Origin: an uncultured Lachnospiraceae bacterium
GTDB lineage: Bacteria; Bacillota; Clostridia; Lachnospirales; Lachnospiraceae
Assembly: GCA_910588285.1 (NCBI GenBank)
Contig: CAJUQB010000041.1
Coordinates: 1-23,008, forward strand
Direction of reading: 5' to 3'
Length of the DNA stretch: 23,008 bases
The first letter of the stretch is position 1. Each line of letters opens with the position of its first letter. A program made the translations under genes and the position numbers. Shown piece after piece: positions 21,225-23,008 of the stretch. Under the pieces are notes generated by a model. It saw nothing but the letters and a program-made list of their open reading frames with translations. It made no database searches and was not told the origin of the DNA.

Positions 21225-22408
21225 TTATCCGAAACGGACTGGTACTCACAGACTCCGGCGTTTTCGTCCGGGGAGACCTGGTGATAGATGAAAACCACAG
21301 GATCGCTGCCGTTCCCGGCGTTGAGGCCTCTGCTGCTGTTTCCGTTGCCGAAAGCTCTGCAACTGTTCCCGGTGCCGGGACATCCCCCGGCACAGCTGCT
21401 TTTCTCCCGGCAGATGATGAAATCATCGACGCCCAGGGCCTGTATGTGCTCCCCGGGCTAGTGGACGTGCATATCCATGGCGCAGTGGGACACGACTTCT
21501 GCGACGCAAGCCCCCAGGGGCTTGCCCGGATTGCGGCCTACCTGCATTCCAATGGCATCACCTCCTTCTGCCCCACCTCCATGACACTGCCTCCCGCGGA
21601 TTTGAAGGAGATCTTCCGAAGCATTCAGGGGGTTCCGGCGGACAGTGCCCACGCCCGGATCCTGGGAATCCATATGGAGGGGCCCTTTATCGCTCCGGAG
21701 AAAAAGGGGGCCCAGAATGCCTCCCATATCCATGCCCCTGACATCGCTCTGTTCCGGGAGCTGAATGAGGCCTGCGGCGGGCAGATCCGCCTGATTACCA
21801 TTGCGCCGGAGCAGCCCGGTTCCATGGAATTTATCGAGGCGCTCCATGACACCACAGCCATTTCCCTGGGACATTCCCCGGCAGGCTACGAGGAGGCCAA
21901 GAAGGCCTTTGACGCCGGGGCCTGTCATGCCACCCACCTGTTTAACGCCATGGCCTCCCTCCACCACAGGGATCCCGGCATCATCGGCGCTGCCGCTGAC
22001 AGCCCCCAGGTTATGGTGGAGGTCATCTGCGACGGCATCCATGTGCACCCGGCTGTGATCCGCATGATTTTCGGGCTGTTCGGCCCGGACCGGGTGGTCC
22101 TTATCAGCGACGCCATGCGGGCGGCCGGCATGGAGGATGGCAGCTACGAGCTGGGCGGCCAGGAGGTACACAAATGCGGCAGCCGGGCCACCCTCGCCGA
22201 CGGCACTCTGGCCGGCTCCGTCACCAACCTCTTTGGCTGTATGCAAAATGCAGTGCGCTTTGGCATTCCCCTTGAGACGGCTGTGCGGGCCGCATCCTGC
22301 AATCCGGCCAAAAGCATTGGCCTTGCGGATGCGGGTCGCATCATCCCCGGCGGGGAGGCGGATCTTCTTCTGGTGGATTCCAATCTGGAATTAGTGAAAG
22401 TACTGTAA
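21221..22408 (+). CDS. nagA: N-acetylglucosamine-6-phosphate deacetylase
   Basis: Deacetylates GlcNAc-6-phosphate to glucosamine-6-phosphate, feeding NagB. The amidohydrolase barrel of this 395-residue protein shows PGLVDVHIHGAVG (78-90), GIHMEGPFI with metal-ligand Glu153, SLGHSPAG (His218), ATHLFNAM (His239), and VVLISDAMRAAG with Asp297. The start overlaps the nagB stop. Residues 29-55 are an Ala/Ser/Val-rich stretch encoded by three 27-bp tandem repeats, which with the following Pro/Thr-rich residues gives an insert of about 30 residues between the N-terminal beta strands. I do not expect this in NagA, but it is remote from the active site. Confidence 0.95.
   Translation: MIIRNGLVLTDSGVFVRGDLVIDENHRIAAVPGVEASAAVSVAESSATVPGAGTSPGTAAFLPADDEIIDAQGLYVLPGLVDVHIHGAVGHDFCDASPQGLARIAAYLHSNGITSFCPTSMTLPPADLKEIFRSIQGVPADSAHARILGIHMEGPFIAPEKKGAQNASHIHAPDIALFRELNEACGGQIRLITIAPEQPGSMEFIEALHDTTAISLGHSPAGYEEAKKAFDAGACHATHLFNAMASLHHRDPGIIGAAADSPQVMVEVICDGIHVHPAVIRMIFGLFGPDRVVLISDAMRAAGMEDGSYELGGQEVHKCGSRATLADGTLAGSVTNLFGCMQNAVRFGIPLETAVRAASCNPAKSIGLADAGRIIPGGEADLLLVDSNLELVKVL
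21305..21385. repeat. 27-bp degenerate in-frame tandem repeat, three copies, in nagA
   Basis: Units start at 21305, 21332 and 21359, each of the form GC(T/A)(G/A)C(C/T)GTT(C/T)CCG plus a variable half. They encode AAVPGVEAS, AAVSVAESS and ATVPGAGTS. The copies are diverged but keep period and frame. Confidence 0.7.
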
Positions 22409-22421
22409 CAGGGAGAATACC

Positions 22422-22937
22422 ATGAAACTAAGACAGAGATTCCTATCCGCTTGGATCCTGGCAGCTTGTTTTGCCTGGATCCTGGCGGGCTGCAGCGGCA
22501 GCGCCGGGCAGGAAGCCCCCGCGCCCTTTTCCGCTCTCACCTGGGAGGCTTCCTATGAAGACCTCACCCGGCTGGAGGGGGAGCCGCTGACCACCTACGA
22601 TTCGGTGTACGGCGGCACTGCCTGCACCTACGCAAAAGAATACAAGGGCCAGAAGGGCACCCTGAAATACATGTTTGACGACAATAACCAGCTCATGTGT
22701 ATCGCCTGGGCCTATGAGACTGCCGATCCCTCACAGCTGGATTCGGTATACACTGCCCTCCATGAGGAGGTGGTGGAGCGTTACGGGGAGAGCGGTTACA
22801 ACCCGGACAACCCCACCAGCTACGGGGACGTATGGTATCTGGACAGCGGCCACATCATTCTAAGTGCCATAACCACCGGCAATCAGTGTGCCCTCCAGTA
22901 TGCCTATCTGAACCCTCTGGCCTCTGATCCGGAATAG
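22422..22937 (+). CDS. Small lipoprotein of unknown function
   Basis: A 171-residue predicted lipoprotein. MKLRQRFLSAWILAACFAWILAGC forms a signal peptide with lipobox Cys24, then a short Ser/Gly/Ala/Pro spacer, then a compact domain of about 125 residues with 'SYEDLTRLEGEPLTTYDSVYGGTACTY', 'GTLKYMFDDNNQLMCIAWAYE' and 'VWYLDSGHIILSAITT'. The alternation of short beta-type strands ('LxYxFDxxNQLxxIxW') recalls small BamE-like folds, but I do not recognise the family. The ATG lies 13 bp after the nagA stop with AGGGAG upstream, so it is probably cotranscribed with nagBA. Nothing in the sequence explains its link to amino-sugar metabolism. Confidence 0.8.
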   Translation: MKLRQRFLSAWILAACFAWILAGCSGSAGQEAPAPFSALTWEASYEDLTRLEGEPLTTYDSVYGGTACTYAKEYKGQKGTLKYMFDDNNQLMCIAWAYETADPSQLDSVYTALHEEVVERYGESGYNPDNPTSYGDVWYLDSGHIILSAITTGNQCALQYAYLNPLASDPE

Positions 22938-22964
22938 CTGACAGCCGGCGCAGCTGCCGGAAGG

Positions 22965-23008
22965 CTACAGGGTCACAATCTCCCCATCCTCATCCCAGAG
23001 GTCATGCC
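22965..23008 (-). CDS. Possible C-terminal tail of a minus-strand gene running off the right edge
   Basis: One minus-strand frame is open from the window edge and ends HDLWDEDGEIVTL then TAG at 22965-22967. The composition is protein-like, and a gene convergent with the lipoprotein gene would fit. Fourteen codons are too few to identify it or to be sure it is real. The 27 bases between 22938 and 22964 hold a weak CCGGC/GCCGG hairpin. Confidence 0.3.
   Translation of the reverse strand, partial: HDLWDEDGEIVTL

Overview
The window looks like chromosome of a gut Lachnospiraceae-type member of the Bacillota. Signs of this are strong AGGAGG ribosome-binding sites, two lipoprotein sugar-binding proteins with Clostridia-style signal peptides and acidic Ser/Thr/Gly-rich linkers, a CUT1 sugar importer with no ATPase gene beside it, and sugar-pathway genes packed with LacI and AraC regulators. 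I cannot name a genus. There are no rRNAs, tRNAs, CRISPR arrays or insertion sequences. It reads as one specialised carbohydrate-utilisation island, apparently for host glycans (mucin O-glycans or milk oligosaccharides) that carry L-fucose on galacto-N-biose or lacto-N-biose cores.

Region 1 (1-7394, minus strand) is a deoxyhexose module. In transcription order it has a zinc-motif uroporphyrinogen-decarboxylase/methyltransferase-like protein, a RhaM-type mutarotase, a CUT2 importer (lipoprotein, tandem ATPase, two permeases), and L-fucose isomerase running off the left edge. Two promoters, before the URO-D-like gene and before the binding-protein gene, share one architecture: a TGAAACG(A/T)TTAAA site, 18 bp, TTGAAA, 17 bp, a TATAAT-like -10.

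Region 2 (7593-9878, plus strand) is a divergently transcribed regulator. It joins a LacI DNA-binding domain and LacI sensor domain to a complete extra ABC-type solute-binding domain, with no signal peptide.

Region 3 (9875-17919, minus strand) is the disaccharide module. In transcription order it has a CUT1 lipoprotein, two permeases, a 59-residue two-helix membrane protein, a GH112 galacto-N-biose/lacto-N-biose phosphorylase, and a GH95-like intracellular glycosidase that is translationally coupled to the phosphorylase. Its promoter has a perfect 10-bp direct repeat with a 21-bp period, well placed for the divergent AraC regulator (18236-19069).

Region 4 (19130-22937) holds N-acetylhexosamine 1-kinase (minus) and, divergently, nagB-nagA-lipoprotein (plus). 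The promoter region between them contains two striking inverted repeats. The last 70 bases may hold the tail of another minus-strand gene.

Inferred joint function: the CUT1 system imports (fucosylated) GNB/LNB. The GH95-like enzyme removes the alpha-linked deoxy sugar. GH112 phosphorolyses Gal-beta-1,3-HexNAc to Gal-1-P and HexNAc. NahK makes HexNAc-1-P. NagA and NagB carry GlcNAc-6-P to fructose-6-P. Released or imported L-fucose enters via the mutarotase and FucI. The Gal-1-P uridylyltransferase, a HexNAc-phosphate mutase, and fuculokinase/aldolase are not in the window. Unusual points are the LacI-solute-binding fusion, the matched promoters, the GH95-like active-site changes, and in-frame minisatellites inside two conserved enzymes.
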